25,803 bases of DNA from CAYLJO01 sp964383905 (lineage in GTDB: Bacteria > Acidobacteriota > Blastocatellia > Pyrinomonadales > Pyrinomonadaceae). Below, one piece after another: positions 1 through 10,455 of the stretch. The stretch's first letter is position 1. Every line of letters starts with the position of its first letter. The stretch lies in contig CAYLJO010000078.1 in the NCBI GenBank assembly GCA_964383905.1, positions 1 to 25,803 on the forward strand. Reading direction: 5' to 3'. A program made the position numbers and the translations under genes. The notes beneath the pieces are model-generated. The model worked only from the letters and a program-made list of their open reading frames with translations. It searched no databases and was not told the DNA's origin.

Positions 1-87
1 GAAGGGGTTGATGGCGGAGGGGTGCAACCGATGGCGGAGGCTGGTGAGTCGTCTGACATCTCAAGCGTCTCGGATGCCATAAGTTAA
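1..87 (+). CDS. Possible 3' end of a plus-strand gene (partial)
   Basis: Frame 1 is open from the first base to a TAA at 85-87 and encodes a Gly/Ser/Glu/Asp-rich tail of 28 residues ending in SDAIS. Only this tail is inside the window, so no family can be named. A long-stem hairpin begins 17 bases after the stop, as expected at a gene end. The segment holds two copies of an 11-base string (10-20 and 30-40), which could equally mean non-coding repeat DNA. This is a tentative call. Confidence 0.25.
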   Translation, partial: EGVDGGGVQPMAEAGESSDISSVSDAIS

Positions 88-97
88 ATGATTGTCT

Positions 98-177
98 AAA
101 AAGCAGAGCCGCCGTGAGTCCTTCAGTCGGGTCATCAAAATTATACCCCTGATGTCCCTACTCACGGCGGCTCTGTT
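98..177 (-). terminator. Long-stem hairpin with U-tract on the minus strand
   Basis: Bases 104-119 and 160-175 are perfectly complementary (16 bp, GC-rich core), with a 40-base loop. Read on the minus strand the stem is followed directly by five T (98-102), as in a Rho-independent terminator. It would end transcripts of the lipoprotein gene, whose stop is about 170 bases upstream on that strand. The loop is unusually long for a simple terminator, so a small structured RNA is an alternative. The plus strand has no U-run after the stem. Confidence 0.5.
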
Positions 178-347
178 CATTCCCCCATGTAAGGTATCCT
201 GGCTGGGGGTGCTGTCTGCGTGGGAGGGTAGTTTAGACGGTCATGCGAGAGTTCGACACTAGTATTTACACGTACGGCTCCTACGTATTTCCACCTGTGC
301 TAGTTCTTGAGCGAAGCCAGTCGGGAGGGATGATGTCGTCATCTGGC

Positions 348-761
348 TCATCTGTCGCTCAACTCAACCTTAGCCGTCTCTGCCTCGAAGTAGAAATGGT
401 CGGCGGCGCGACCTTCAGGCAAAGACTCCGGTTTGGGCTCCGGGTAATGAGCAAAGCGCAACGTCCCGGTCACGCGCACGACTCGCCCTTCCATGCTCTC
501 GTAAGGCCCGCCCCAGGAGAATGAGCCCTTAGGCACGAGGTAAATCGGACGGCCTCCGACGAGGATAAACGGCCCAACTTTCCCGCGGAGCGAGAACTGA
601 CCGCGCATGGTGACGCGCTCGCCGAGGTGCTGCCGCAACTCGCTGTCGGGTGCGCCGGTCAAATCGAGCGGCGGGTCAAACCGCTGGCCGGGCGGCGCCG
701 AGGCACGATGCGGGCACCCCGCTACGGCGAGAAGTAGTGCCAATGAAATTGCGAGACGCAT
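348..761 (-). CDS. Small hypothetical lipoprotein (137 aa)
   Basis: This is a small exported lipoprotein of unknown function. From the ATG at 761 the product begins with a short charged end, a hydrophobic stretch and a clear lipobox, LAVAGC, with Cys16 as the acylation site. It would therefore be cut by signal peptidase II and anchored to a membrane. A TTG codon 15 residues upstream (806) is in frame but would put extra residues before the signal peptide, so the ATG is preferred. The mature part (about 120 residues) alternates beta-strand-like segments (GERVTMRGQF, FILVGGRPIYLV, GRVVRVTGTLRF), reminiscent of a small OB-fold or beta-barrel domain, but I recognise no family. No strong Shine-Dalgarno site is visible. 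It appears monocistronic, with a hairpin terminator downstream. Confidence 0.7.
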   Translation of the reverse strand: MRLAISLALLLAVAGCPHRASAPPGQRFDPPLDLTGAPDSELRQHLGERVTMRGQFSLRGKVGPFILVGGRPIYLVPKGSFSWGGPYESMEGRVVRVTGTLRFAHYPEPKPESLPEGRAADHFYFEAETAKVELSDR

Positions 762-1173
762 ATCAATAAGGTGGCGAATCGGGAGACCGCCCTCCGAAGT
801 CAACAAGGGAGATTTCGGCGGGGCTGAAGATGTCTGCTCCTGACTAATAAGCAGCGAAGCCTTAAGCGCGGAATGATATCTGTAAGTGATTGACTCATGT
901 CGTTGTCTTAAGCCAATCCATACGATTAGGCGACTGAGCTATTCGCCTAACCCCCTTAGATGCTGGATCGGCAGCGCTCATTTGGACGGATTTCCCTTGT
1001 CCAGCAAATTCCGCCACCGCCCAGACCGACAGCAACTCTTTGTGCCGGAAGGGGGCAGAATTGGCGCGAGGATGAATTCCCGGTTGCCATGAATCACCCC
1101 GAAAAAATGATGAACGCCGCAACGATAAATAGATGGACATTTTATTGTCTATAATTCATCGTTGCGGCGTTCA
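762..1173. other. Intergenic stretch without a supported gene
   Basis: These 412 bases between the lipoprotein and the EncFtn gene hold only short overlapping open frames, with no ribosome-binding site or recognisable protein. Two structures are visible: a perfect 8-bp inverted repeat at 926-950 and a perfect 25-bp hairpin at 1102-1182. Both are listed separately. The promoter of the lipoprotein gene should lie around 770-900, but I could not define it. Confidence 0.6.
926..950. repeat. Short perfect inverted repeat
   Basis: Arms TTAGGCGA (926-933) and TCGCCTAA (943-950) flank a 9-base spacer. No U-run follows on either strand, so it does not look like a terminator. It lies about 165 bases upstream of the lipoprotein start and could be an operator or a weak stem-loop. 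The role is unknown. Confidence 0.4.
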
Positions 1174-1182
1174 TCATTTTTT
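1102..1182 (-). terminator. Perfect 25-bp hairpin, likely bidirectional terminator, overlapping the EncFtn stop
   Basis: Bases 1102-1126 and 1158-1182 are perfectly complementary over 25 bp, with a 31-base loop. The outer six pairs are an A-tract/T-tract, so on either strand the GC-containing stem is followed by a run of six T, typical of an intrinsic terminator. The EncFtn stop codon (1174-1176) lies inside the stem. The 21-base core of the arm (1158-1178) recurs with 18 of 21 matches at 19540-19560, just after rpe, so this is also a member of a dispersed intergenic repeat family. Confidence 0.7.
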
Positions 1183-1488
1183 ACCCTCCTCCTTCTCTTC
1201 TATCTCCGTGATGTCGCCTTCAGTGAAAAGATACGTGCGCATATGTTTATCGAATGTTGGGCTGATGCGGCGTAAATACTCGAGTCCCATCATGGCATGC
1301 TCAATCTCTTCGTCGCGGTTGTGTTCAAGGATACGTCGCAGTTGATCGTCTTTGGTCGCCTGCGCACGCTGATTGTACCAATCAACGGCCTCTAACTCTT
1401 CCTGAACGGATTTGACGGCGCGGGAAAAGTTAAGAGCGTAATCACTCATCTGATCATAATTCTCATGCCACTCGGCGCTGGTCGCCAT
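1174..1488 (-). CDS. Encapsulated-ferritin-like protein (EncFtn family)
   Basis: The product is a 104-residue two-helix iron-binding protein of the encapsulated ferritin family. Members form annular decamers with a ferroxidase centre at subunit interfaces and oxidise Fe(II) for storage, usually inside an encapsulin shell. The sequence shows the family hallmarks: EELEAVDWYNQRAQAT (30-45) in the first helix and HNRDEEIEHAMMGLE (56-70) in the second, giving the acidic residues E30/E31/E33 and the E-x-x-H pair E61/H64. The C-terminus ends in an acidic/lysine tail and lacks the GSL-type encapsulation peptide seen in Rhodospirillum EncFtn. No encapsulin gene is in the window. AGGAGG at 1496-1501 supports the ATG start. 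The stop codon is embedded in a strong terminator, so the gene is probably monocistronic. Confidence 0.88.
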   Translation of the reverse strand: MATSAEWHENYDQMSDYALNFSRAVKSVQEELEAVDWYNQRAQATKDDQLRRILEHNRDEEIEHAMMGLEYLRRISPTFDKHMRTYLFTEGDITEIEEKEEGKK

Positions 1489-1740
1489 ACATATTCCTCC
1501 TGCAAGGGTTTAAATTAATCGGGTCGCCCAATCCTAAAAGAATTACTGCTTCCTGTACAGGCAGCACCCTTGATATTCGCCGCCCGCCGGTGCGGCATAA
1601 ATAGGCTGCGAGAGGATCAGCGGCCGGGGTTTATCTCAAAACCGGCGAAGATTTCGGGAACCAGAGAGGGTGGGCCGGAGTCTAAAGCTATGGAGACCGC
1701 TCCCCAGACCCGTACGGCACCGGCAAGGGAGAGACCGAAG

Positions 1741-2550
1741 ATGTTCTATAATTTAATTGAATCCGACTCGCACAGGGATGAATTGACGCGCAAAAGCAGA
1801 TTCCTGTTGGGCACGCTGGCCGTATACACGACACTTTTTCTCGTAGGCGGTGTGGTGAGTATATACGCCTATGACGCCAATCTTGATAAACAGAGTCTGG
1901 AGCTGGTCGCGCTCCTGCAGCCTGTGCCAGCATCCGAATCGCATGCGCTGCCCGACCATGACAGACCGAGGACAACTCAAAGAGCCAGTGATCACGTACT
2001 GGCGGATGTGAGAAGAGACCTTTACGCTGATGTTAACCGGCCGGAGCTGCAGCCCAAGGATATCTCAACCAAAGGTACAGACGTTTTGCCTGTGCGAAGG
2101 GGGGTGCCCATGATAGTGGGTGAAAAAGATATTAATGCTTATGTTGATCCAACGCTCGGCGGACCGGCAGGAAAGAACCCCTTTTCTGGTCATACGGACA
2201 CGGGCAATTTTGTTAAGGTCGAGGAGCCCCCACCGCCCCTTAAAATTATTCCCAAGCCTAAGACTCCACCGGTAATTTCCAAGGGTGTCCTCAACGGGCA
2301 GGCGCTTTATTTGCCGAAACCGGTCTATCCGGCACTTGCCAGAGCCGCACATGCTCAAGGGGCGGTCACGGTCCAAATCCTTTTGGATGAATCGGGCAAG
2401 GTGATTTCAGCGCACGCCCTGAACGGGCAACCCCTGCTGCTACAAGCGGCGGTTCAAGCGGCCTATCAAGCACGCTTTTCGCCGACACTGCTTTCAGAGC
2501 AGCCGGTGAAAGTGTCCGGCACAATTACGTATAACTTTATACCTCAATGA
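1741..2550 (+). CDS. TonB-family energy transducer
   Basis: This is an inner-membrane protein that would couple the proton motive force to outer-membrane transport in a diderm envelope. From the ATG at 1741 (269 aa) it has a short cytoplasmic N-terminus, one TM segment (about residues 20-43, FLLGTLAVYTTLF...), and a periplasmic linker with a Pro/Lys-rich part (EEPPPPLKIIPKPKTPP). A C-terminal TonB domain of about 80 residues follows, starting at LPKPVYPALARAAHAQG and ending in VSGTITYNFIPQ. Two starts have reasonable ribosome-binding sites: 1690 (GGAG at 1677-1680) and 1741 (GGGAGA at 1728-1733). I prefer 1741 because related proteins tend to begin MF..LIESD. No exbB or exbD is adjacent. It is divergent from the EncFtn gene, and an iron-related link is possible but unproven. 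Confidence 0.85.
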   Translation: MFYNLIESDSHRDELTRKSRFLLGTLAVYTTLFLVGGVVSIYAYDANLDKQSLELVALLQPVPASESHALPDHDRPRTTQRASDHVLADVRRDLYADVNRPELQPKDISTKGTDVLPVRRGVPMIVGEKDINAYVDPTLGGPAGKNPFSGHTDTGNFVKVEEPPPPLKIIPKPKTPPVISKGVLNGQALYLPKPVYPALARAAHAQGAVTVQILLDESGKVISAHALNGQPLLLQAAVQAAYQARFSPTLLSEQPVKVSGTITYNFIPQ

Positions 2551-2670
2551 GCGCACTCACAGGGCGAACATTTGAGCAGTCTACGTTGTCCTATGGGAAT
2601 GAGGCCAATGAAAGTAAGGTGCGTGTGCTCGGTATGAGATCACGCGCCTTACTGCCTTTTTCTAAAATTT

Positions 2671-3843
2671 CTACGCCGGCGTATAGCGGCGCGGGACGCG
2701 GCCACCAATGCCGCATGTGATCTCATAAGAAAGCGTTCCCGCCGTCCTGGCCATATCTTCCACCGGGACTGCCAGCAGGCCGTCCTGGCCGAGCAGCGTC
2801 ACGCGATCATCTAAGGCCACGCCGGGCACGTCCGTCACATCAATCAACGTCAGGTCCATCGAGATGCGGCCCACCACCGGCGCGTATGTGCCGCGGACAA
2901 CGACCCGCCCGCGATTCGACAGCGCTCGCACATAGCCGTCGTTATAGCCGAGCGGCAGTGTCGCCACCAGCATTTCGCGCGAAGCCTCGTACGTGCAGCC
3001 GTAACCGAGCGTTTCCCCCTGATGGACGCGCTTCAAAAGTATGACGCGCGAGCGTAGAGACATCACCGGGCGTAAGGGGACCGGGTTTGACTGGGGCGGC
3101 AGAACGTCACGCCACAGCCCGTAAAGCACGCCGCCGGGCCGCACCATGTTGCCCCATGATTCGGGGTGAGTATAGGTGGCGGCCGAGTTCGCCATATCTT
3201 CGTAAGTCGGTCTCAATCCGCGCTCACGAAAAATTTTCACCGCCTGCTTGAAACGTTTCACCTGATCGTCCGTAAAGCATTTTCGGTCAGGATCATCAGC
3301 CGCCGCGAAGTGTGTCATCAGGCCATCAACGCGGATGTTTTTGAAAGCCGGCAGTGCGCCGGCGAATTCTCCCGCCTCATCATAACGCACGCCCAGACGG
3401 CCCATCCCGGTATCAATCTTGACGTGAACATCGGCGATGATCCCCGCCGCTCGCGCCGCCCGGTCGAAGGATTCAATCATATCAAGGCGATAGACGACCG
3501 GAACAAGGTGATGCGCGATGCACAGTTGCTCCTGACCGGCCCAGAAGCCGCCGAAAGACAGAATAGGCTGCGTGATGCCGGCGCGCCTCAATTCAATCCC
3601 CTCTTCGGGCAGCGCCACGCCGAACCAGTCTGCGCCTTCGCCGGCGAGTCTTTGCGCACACCGCGTTGCGCCATGACCGTAAGCGTCGGCTTTAACGACG
3701 GCCATGATTTTCACGCCAGCGCCAACGCGCTCGCGCACGAGATGAAAATTTGCGGCGAGCGCATCGAGGTCTATCTCCGCCCACGTCGGACGCTGCGCAG
3801 TAGGCTCAACATTAAGATGCGGCGTTAACGGGCTGTCGTTCAT
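2671..3843 (-). CDS. alr: Alanine racemase
   Basis: The PLP-dependent enzyme interconverts L- and D-alanine, supplying D-Ala for peptidoglycan. The ATG at 3843 gives 390 residues, close to the family norm. A TTG four codons upstream is the only longer option, and neither has a clear Shine-Dalgarno site. The PLP-binding lysine is K51 in VVKADAYGHG. The second catalytic tyrosine is in GYGCTY (about 281). LGYNDGY and VVGRISMDLTLIDVT are conserved C-terminal domain motifs. alr directly follows dnaB in many genomes. Here a MerR-family gene on the opposite strand separates them, so alr must have its own promoter in the 3844-4080 region, which I could not assign. Confidence 0.95.
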   Translation of the reverse strand: MNDSPLTPHLNVEPTAQRPTWAEIDLDALAANFHLVRERVGAGVKIMAVVKADAYGHGATRCAQRLAGEGADWFGVALPEEGIELRRAGITQPILSFGGFWAGQEQLCIAHHLVPVVYRLDMIESFDRAARAAGIIADVHVKIDTGMGRLGVRYDEAGEFAGALPAFKNIRVDGLMTHFAAADDPDRKCFTDDQVKRFKQAVKIFRERGLRPTYEDMANSAATYTHPESWGNMVRPGGVLYGLWRDVLPPQSNPVPLRPVMSLRSRVILLKRVHQGETLGYGCTYEASREMLVATLPLGYNDGYVRALSNRGRVVVRGTYAPVVGRISMDLTLIDVTDVPGVALDDRVTLLGQDGLLAVPVEDMARTAGTLSYEITCGIGGRVPRRYTPA

Positions 3844-4077
3844 GTGATGGTTCAAAATGGTCAGAGTATGATGCTGCCGGTTAAGTTGTCAGTGGTAAAT
3901 TCACCTGGTTCTTCATCCAGGCTCACACCGAATTTATGCGATCATATACCAAGAAAATCCCGGGTAACAGAAAACATAAGACATGTGTCCCGCCGATTTT
4001 AGCCGTTTTTACACCGACGTGACCACCTGGGCAGAGCACGGTAGACTTTTAGGGCTTTCTGATCGTTTTAAAACCAC

Positions 4078-4108
4078 TTGCGCCTGACGTAACGTCAGAC
4101 CTTACGAT
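4078..4108 (+). promoter_or_regulatory. MerR-type promoter with palindromic operator in a 19-bp spacer
   Basis: A -35 box TTGCGC (4078-4083) and a -10 box TACGAT (4103-4108) are separated by exactly 19 bp. The spacer opens with the perfect palindrome CTGACGT-A-ACGTCAG (4084-4098). An overlong 19-bp spacer filled by a dyad is the hallmark of promoters activated by MerR-family regulators, which untwist the DNA. The gene just downstream encodes such a regulator, so autoregulation is the simple reading. The boxes are seen directly; the control is inferred. Confidence 0.75.
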
Positions 4109-4130
4109 GATTAGGAAAGGAGGTTGACGC

Positions 4131-4763
4131 TTGAAAAACACGGCTCAATCTTTGTATCAGGCGCGTGAATTCGCCGAGCGGACCGGCGTGACCGTCCGGA
4201 CGCTTCATCACTACGACCGCCTCGGCCTATTGAAGCCCAGCGGTTACACGGAGGCCGGTTATCGTTTATACGGCGAACGGGACTTCGCGCGTCTCCAGCA
4301 AATCCTGACGTTGAAATTCGTCGGCTTCCCTCTGAGACAGATCAAGGAGTTGCTCGATCGGAAGGAGTTCGATGTACCGACGACGCTCCGCCTCCAACGA
4401 GAAATCATCGAGGAGAAGCGACGCCGTCTGGACATGGCCATCCAGGCTATTGAGAGGGCCGAACGCATCATGACGCCGGGTCACAAGCCGGACTGGGAAG
4501 CTTTAAAAAAAATCGTCGAGGTGATCAATATGCAAAACGATATGGAATGGACAAAGAAGTATTACACGGAGGAGGCGCGCCAGAAACTCGCCGCGCGCGC
4601 CACGCCGCGTGAAGTGATCGAGCAGGGGGAGCGGGACTGGGCGGCCCTCATCAAGGACGTAGAAAGCGCTATCAGTTTCCTCTCCTCATCCGTTGAAGAG
4701 AGGATGGGTTTTCACGATGAAGCAATAGTGAAGCACAGCGTTGCCACAACGGCAGAATTTTAG
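4131..4763 (+). CDS. MerR-family regulator, TipA-like, with truncated TipAS domain
   Basis: The protein starts at a TTG placed 7 bases after an AAAGGAGG site (4116-4123). Residues about 10-80 form the MerR winged helix (EFAERTGVTVRTLHHYDRLGLLKPSGYTE..YR). A long dimerisation helix follows (about 85-130) and then the beginning of a TipAS-type ligand domain (MEWTKKYYTEEARQKLAARAT...WAALIKDVESAI). TipAL-type proteins are usually around 250 residues and their C-terminal domain binds antibiotics or other ligands. Here the similarity seems to stop near residue 185, and an unrelated tail of about 25 residues (SFLSSSVEERMGF...) leads to the stop. The gene lies against the grain between dnaB and alr, with AT-rich DNA behind it, suggesting insertion and decay or a DNA-binding-only variant. 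Confidence 0.85.
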   Translation: MKNTAQSLYQAREFAERTGVTVRTLHHYDRLGLLKPSGYTEAGYRLYGERDFARLQQILTLKFVGFPLRQIKELLDRKEFDVPTTLRLQREIIEEKRRRLDMAIQAIERAERIMTPGHKPDWEALKKIVEVINMQNDMEWTKKYYTEEARQKLAARATPREVIEQGERDWAALIKDVESAISFLSSSVEERMGFHDEAIVKHSVATTAEF

Positions 4764-4864
4764 ATATTTAATTTTCAGGTAAGGACTTTATTTTCCTGGA
4801 TAATATTTCTTAATTTTTGCTGCTCATACCATTCGTAATTTATACCTGGATCTAAACGGGGACA

Positions 4865-8752
<3,888 letters not shown>

Positions 8753-8784
8753 CGGGAGACAGACGTTTGCAATTTAAAGCGGAC

Positions 8785-8849
8785 AAAAAGGCTGCAAGTC
8801 GGGTTGTGCCCTTCGAGTGTTATCGGGCAGGGCGCACACGCTTACAGCC
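8785..8849 (-). promoter_or_regulatory. Terminator-like stem-loop in the dnaB leader
   Basis: On the minus strand GGCTGTAAG (8849-8841) pairs with CTTGCAGCC (8798-8790) over 9 bp with one G-U pair, and five T follow at once (8789-8785). An inner stem TGCCC/GGGCA is possible. The structure lies between rplI and dnaB, only about 33 bases before the dnaB start. It could end rpsF-rpsR-rplI transcripts, or act as an attenuator if transcription starts at the promoter-like sequence at 8854-8883. Pairing is visible; the function is inferred. Confidence 0.45.
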
Positions 8850-8853
8850 GCGC

Positions 8854-8883
8854 ACTATACTATATTAGCCCGTGATGCGACAA
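8854..8883 (-). promoter_or_regulatory. Predicted sigma70-type promoter for dnaB
   Basis: On the minus strand TTGTCG (8883-8878) and TATAGT (8859-8854) are spaced by 18 bp, and the expected start of transcription is near 8847. It lies in the 165-base gap between rplI and dnaB, giving dnaB a leader of about 95 bases and a supply independent of the ribosomal-protein operon. The prediction is by eye. Confidence 0.45.
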
Positions 8884-8917
8884 CGATTACTTTTCGCACA
8901 CGTCCGGATGCTAAATT

Positions 8918-9487
8918 TTACCGTCTCTTTTTAGCCCCGGTCTCCGGCCCTCCGGCGTCCGCCGCGGCGGACTCGGCCGGCGCCGACTCACCTTGAGCCG
9001 CAGCCTGCGAGGCCGGACCGCCCTCCGGGGCCGCGCCTTCGTCCACGACAGCCACCGGGAGTTCAACGGTCACTTCACGATGTAAACGCACGGGAACCGT
9101 GAACTCGCCCGTCTCCTTAATGGCTTCACGGAGATGAATGCGGCGGCGATCAACCTCATAGCCGCGCTCCTTTAAGGCTTCGGCAATGTCCATCGAGGTT
9201 ACGGAACCATAAAGCAGGCCGTGCTCGCCGACTCGACGCTCGAAGGTCAAGCGGAGGGAGCGCAGCTGCGCCGCCTGGCCTTCGGCGGTGGTCCGCTCCG
9301 TCGCTTCTCGCTTCAAGAGCGCGGCGCGTTCCTGCTCGATCTGCTTAACATTGCTCGCCGTAGCTTCGACGGCGAGCTTTCGTGGGAGCAGGTAGTTGCG
9401 CGCGTAACCCGCTTTGACCCGGACAATCTCGCCGCGCGCCCCAAGATCATCGATGTCTTCGCGCAGGAGGACGTTTGTGTGTGCCAT
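8918..9487 (-). CDS. rplI: 50S ribosomal protein L9, with C-terminal extension
   Basis: L9 binds 23S rRNA near the base of the L1 stalk and bridges neighbouring ribosomes, helping to hold the reading frame. The N-terminal domain and connecting helix are clear (NVLLREDIDDLGARGEIVRV, then GYARNYLLPRKLA). The C-terminal domain includes LYGSVTSMDIAEAL and HLREAIKETGEF. The product has 189 residues against about 150 in most bacteria. The surplus is an Ala/Gly/Pro/Glu-rich tail of about 40 residues ending in AKKRR. AAGGAGGGG about 10 bases before the ATG is a strong ribosome-binding site. It lies 22 bases after rpsR and is clearly in one operon with it. Confidence 0.96.
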   Translation of the reverse strand: MAHTNVLLREDIDDLGARGEIVRVKAGYARNYLLPRKLAVEATASNVKQIEQERAALLKREATERTTAEGQAAQLRSLRLTFERRVGEHGLLYGSVTSMDIAEALKERGYEVDRRRIHLREAIKETGEFTVPVRLHREVTVELPVAVVDEGAAPEGGPASQAAAQGESAPAESAAADAGGPETGAKKRR

Positions 9488-9509
9488 ATCCTTTCATCCC
9501 CTCCTTCGA

Positions 9510-9833
9510 TCAATCCGTGGCGTAAGGGAGCAGCGCGATGTTGCGCGCACGCTTGATGGCCTCGGCGAGCATGCGTTGATGCGTGGCGCACGAGCCTGAG
9601 ATGCGGCGCGGCAGGATCTTGCCCCGCTCCGGTATATAGTTCTGCAACAGCTTCACATCTTTGAAATCTATGAGGTCCACCTTCTCGATGCAGAAGCGGC
9701 AGATTTTGCGGCGATGCACGCGTCGCGCGCCGCCCCCGCGACCCCCCGCCGCGCGGTCGCGCCCGCCGCGCGGCCCGCCGTCATCATCATCGCGATCATA
9801 ACCGCGATCGCGTTCATCGTAATTACTTGACAT
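9510..9833 (-). CDS. rpsR: 30S ribosomal protein S18, with Asp/Arg/Gly-rich N-terminal extension
   Basis: S18 binds S6 on the platform of the 30S subunit. The core RRKICRFCIEKVDLIDFKDVKLL...RGKILPRRISGSCATHQRMLAEAIKRARNIALLPY, given here in parts, is unmistakable from about residue 41. It keeps the CRFC cysteine pair. Before it is an unusual arm of about 40 residues rich in D, R and G (RDRGYDRDDDDGG, RAAGGRGGGARR), probably disordered and rRNA- or S6-contacting. The product has 107 residues against about 75-85 usually. GGAAAGG before the ATG is a fair ribosome-binding site. The order rpsF-rpsR-rplI is the standard operon, here without ssb between S6 and S18. Confidence 0.96.
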   Translation of the reverse strand: MSSNYDERDRGYDRDDDDGGPRGGRDRAAGGRGGGARRVHRRKICRFCIEKVDLIDFKDVKLLQNYIPERGKILPRRISGSCATHQRMLAEAIKRARNIALLPYATD

Positions 9834-9930
9834 AACCTTTCCACAATCCTCTCAGTAAGTGGCGGCAGGCCGCCCATCCCGTAGCGTTCATCGACGGGCC
9901 ACCGCAGATCCAATATTCCGGAACGGCGCG

Positions 9931-10356
9931 TTACGACTCGTAACCCTCATCAGCGGCCGTCCTCGCGTTGGCTTCGCGTCGCCCGCCGGCTTGCCCGCCG
10001 AAGGGACGTTTGCTCGCTTTGCGTGCGCGGCGGGCCTTGAACTTTTCGGCCCGCCGGCGGTCTTCGTCAACACGCACGGTGATGTACCGCAGAACACGAT
10101 CGTTAACGCGCATGCGACGTTCGAGCTCGGCTATTTCGCGCCCCGACCCGTCAATCTCCAGAAGCATGTAAAGGCCTTCGTTCTTGCGACCGATCGGGTA
10201 GGCGAGGGTGCGGCGGCCCATGTTCTCGTTTTTGGTGATGGTGCCGCCCTGATCGACGATAATTTGCTGCAGGTTCTCTCTCAGGCGCGTGACCTCATCT
10301 TCCGCCGTATCGGTGTCGACGATGAGCATCACTTCGTACGTTCTTTGTGCTGCCAA
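9931..10356 (-). CDS. rpsF: 30S ribosomal protein S6, with basic C-terminal tail
   Basis: S6 pairs with S18 at the central domain of 16S rRNA. The fold is clear: YEVMLIVDTD, the partner-contacting loop GRRTLAYPIGRKNEGLYMLLEIDG, and RRMRVNDRVLRYITVRVDED. The C-terminus adds about 40 residues rich in R, K, A and G, giving 141 residues against roughly 95-135. The start is TTG at 10356. AGGAGG (10364-10369) lies 7 bases upstream, and the nearby ATG at 10363 is out of frame, so the non-canonical start is well supported. It is the first gene of the rpsF-rpsR-rplI group, about 100 bases after pth. Confidence 0.95.
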   Translation of the reverse strand: MAAQRTYEVMLIVDTDTAEDEVTRLRENLQQIIVDQGGTITKNENMGRRTLAYPIGRKNEGLYMLLEIDGSGREIAELERRMRVNDRVLRYITVRVDEDRRRAEKFKARRARKASKRPFGGQAGGRREANARTAADEGYES

Positions 10357-10363
10357 AATTCAT

Positions 10364-10369
10364 CCTCCT
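10364..10369 (-). promoter_or_regulatory. Shine-Dalgarno site deciding the rpsF TTG start
   Basis: AGGAGG on the minus strand is spaced 7 bases from TTG at 10356. An ATG immediately after the site (10363-10361) is in another frame and too close to the SD for efficient use. This fixes the TTG as the start of S6. Confidence 0.7.
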
Positions 10370-10455
10370 CTTGGATGTCGAGCCTCATCCGCGGATGAAG
10401 CAAGAAGGAAATAAGATAAGCAACCGGCAGTCGGCCATAAACTTCCGGCCGATTA

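Noticed and set aside
104..175. Terminal inverted repeats of a mobile element
   Set aside because: Only 40 bases lie between the arms, no target-site duplication is visible, and a U-tract favours a terminator or small RNA.
243..524. 93-aa plus-strand frame overlapping the lipoprotein gene
   Set aside because: The minus-strand frame has a perfect lipobox and signal peptide. The plus frame has no motif and no good ribosome-binding site.
886..1345. Several 60-80-aa frames in the gap before and over the EncFtn gene
   Set aside because: They are short, overlap one another and the hairpin, and have no start signals. Composition fits non-coding DNA or the antisense of EncFtn.
1570..1740. Longer N-terminus of the TonB-like protein
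   Set aside because: The first 57 codons lack hydrophobic or conserved character and start within the presumed promoter region. ATG 1741 (or 1690) has ribosome-binding sites and fits the family.
3166..3828. 220-aa open frame opposite alr
   Set aside because: It lies entirely antisense to a clear alanine racemase, is rich in Arg/His as expected of a shadow frame in GC-rich DNA, and shows no recognisable motif.
4764..4864. Remainder of the TipAS domain downstream of the merR stop
   Set aside because: I read the other two frames of the sequence around and after the break and found no TipAS-like continuation, so a simple single frameshift does not explain the short gene.
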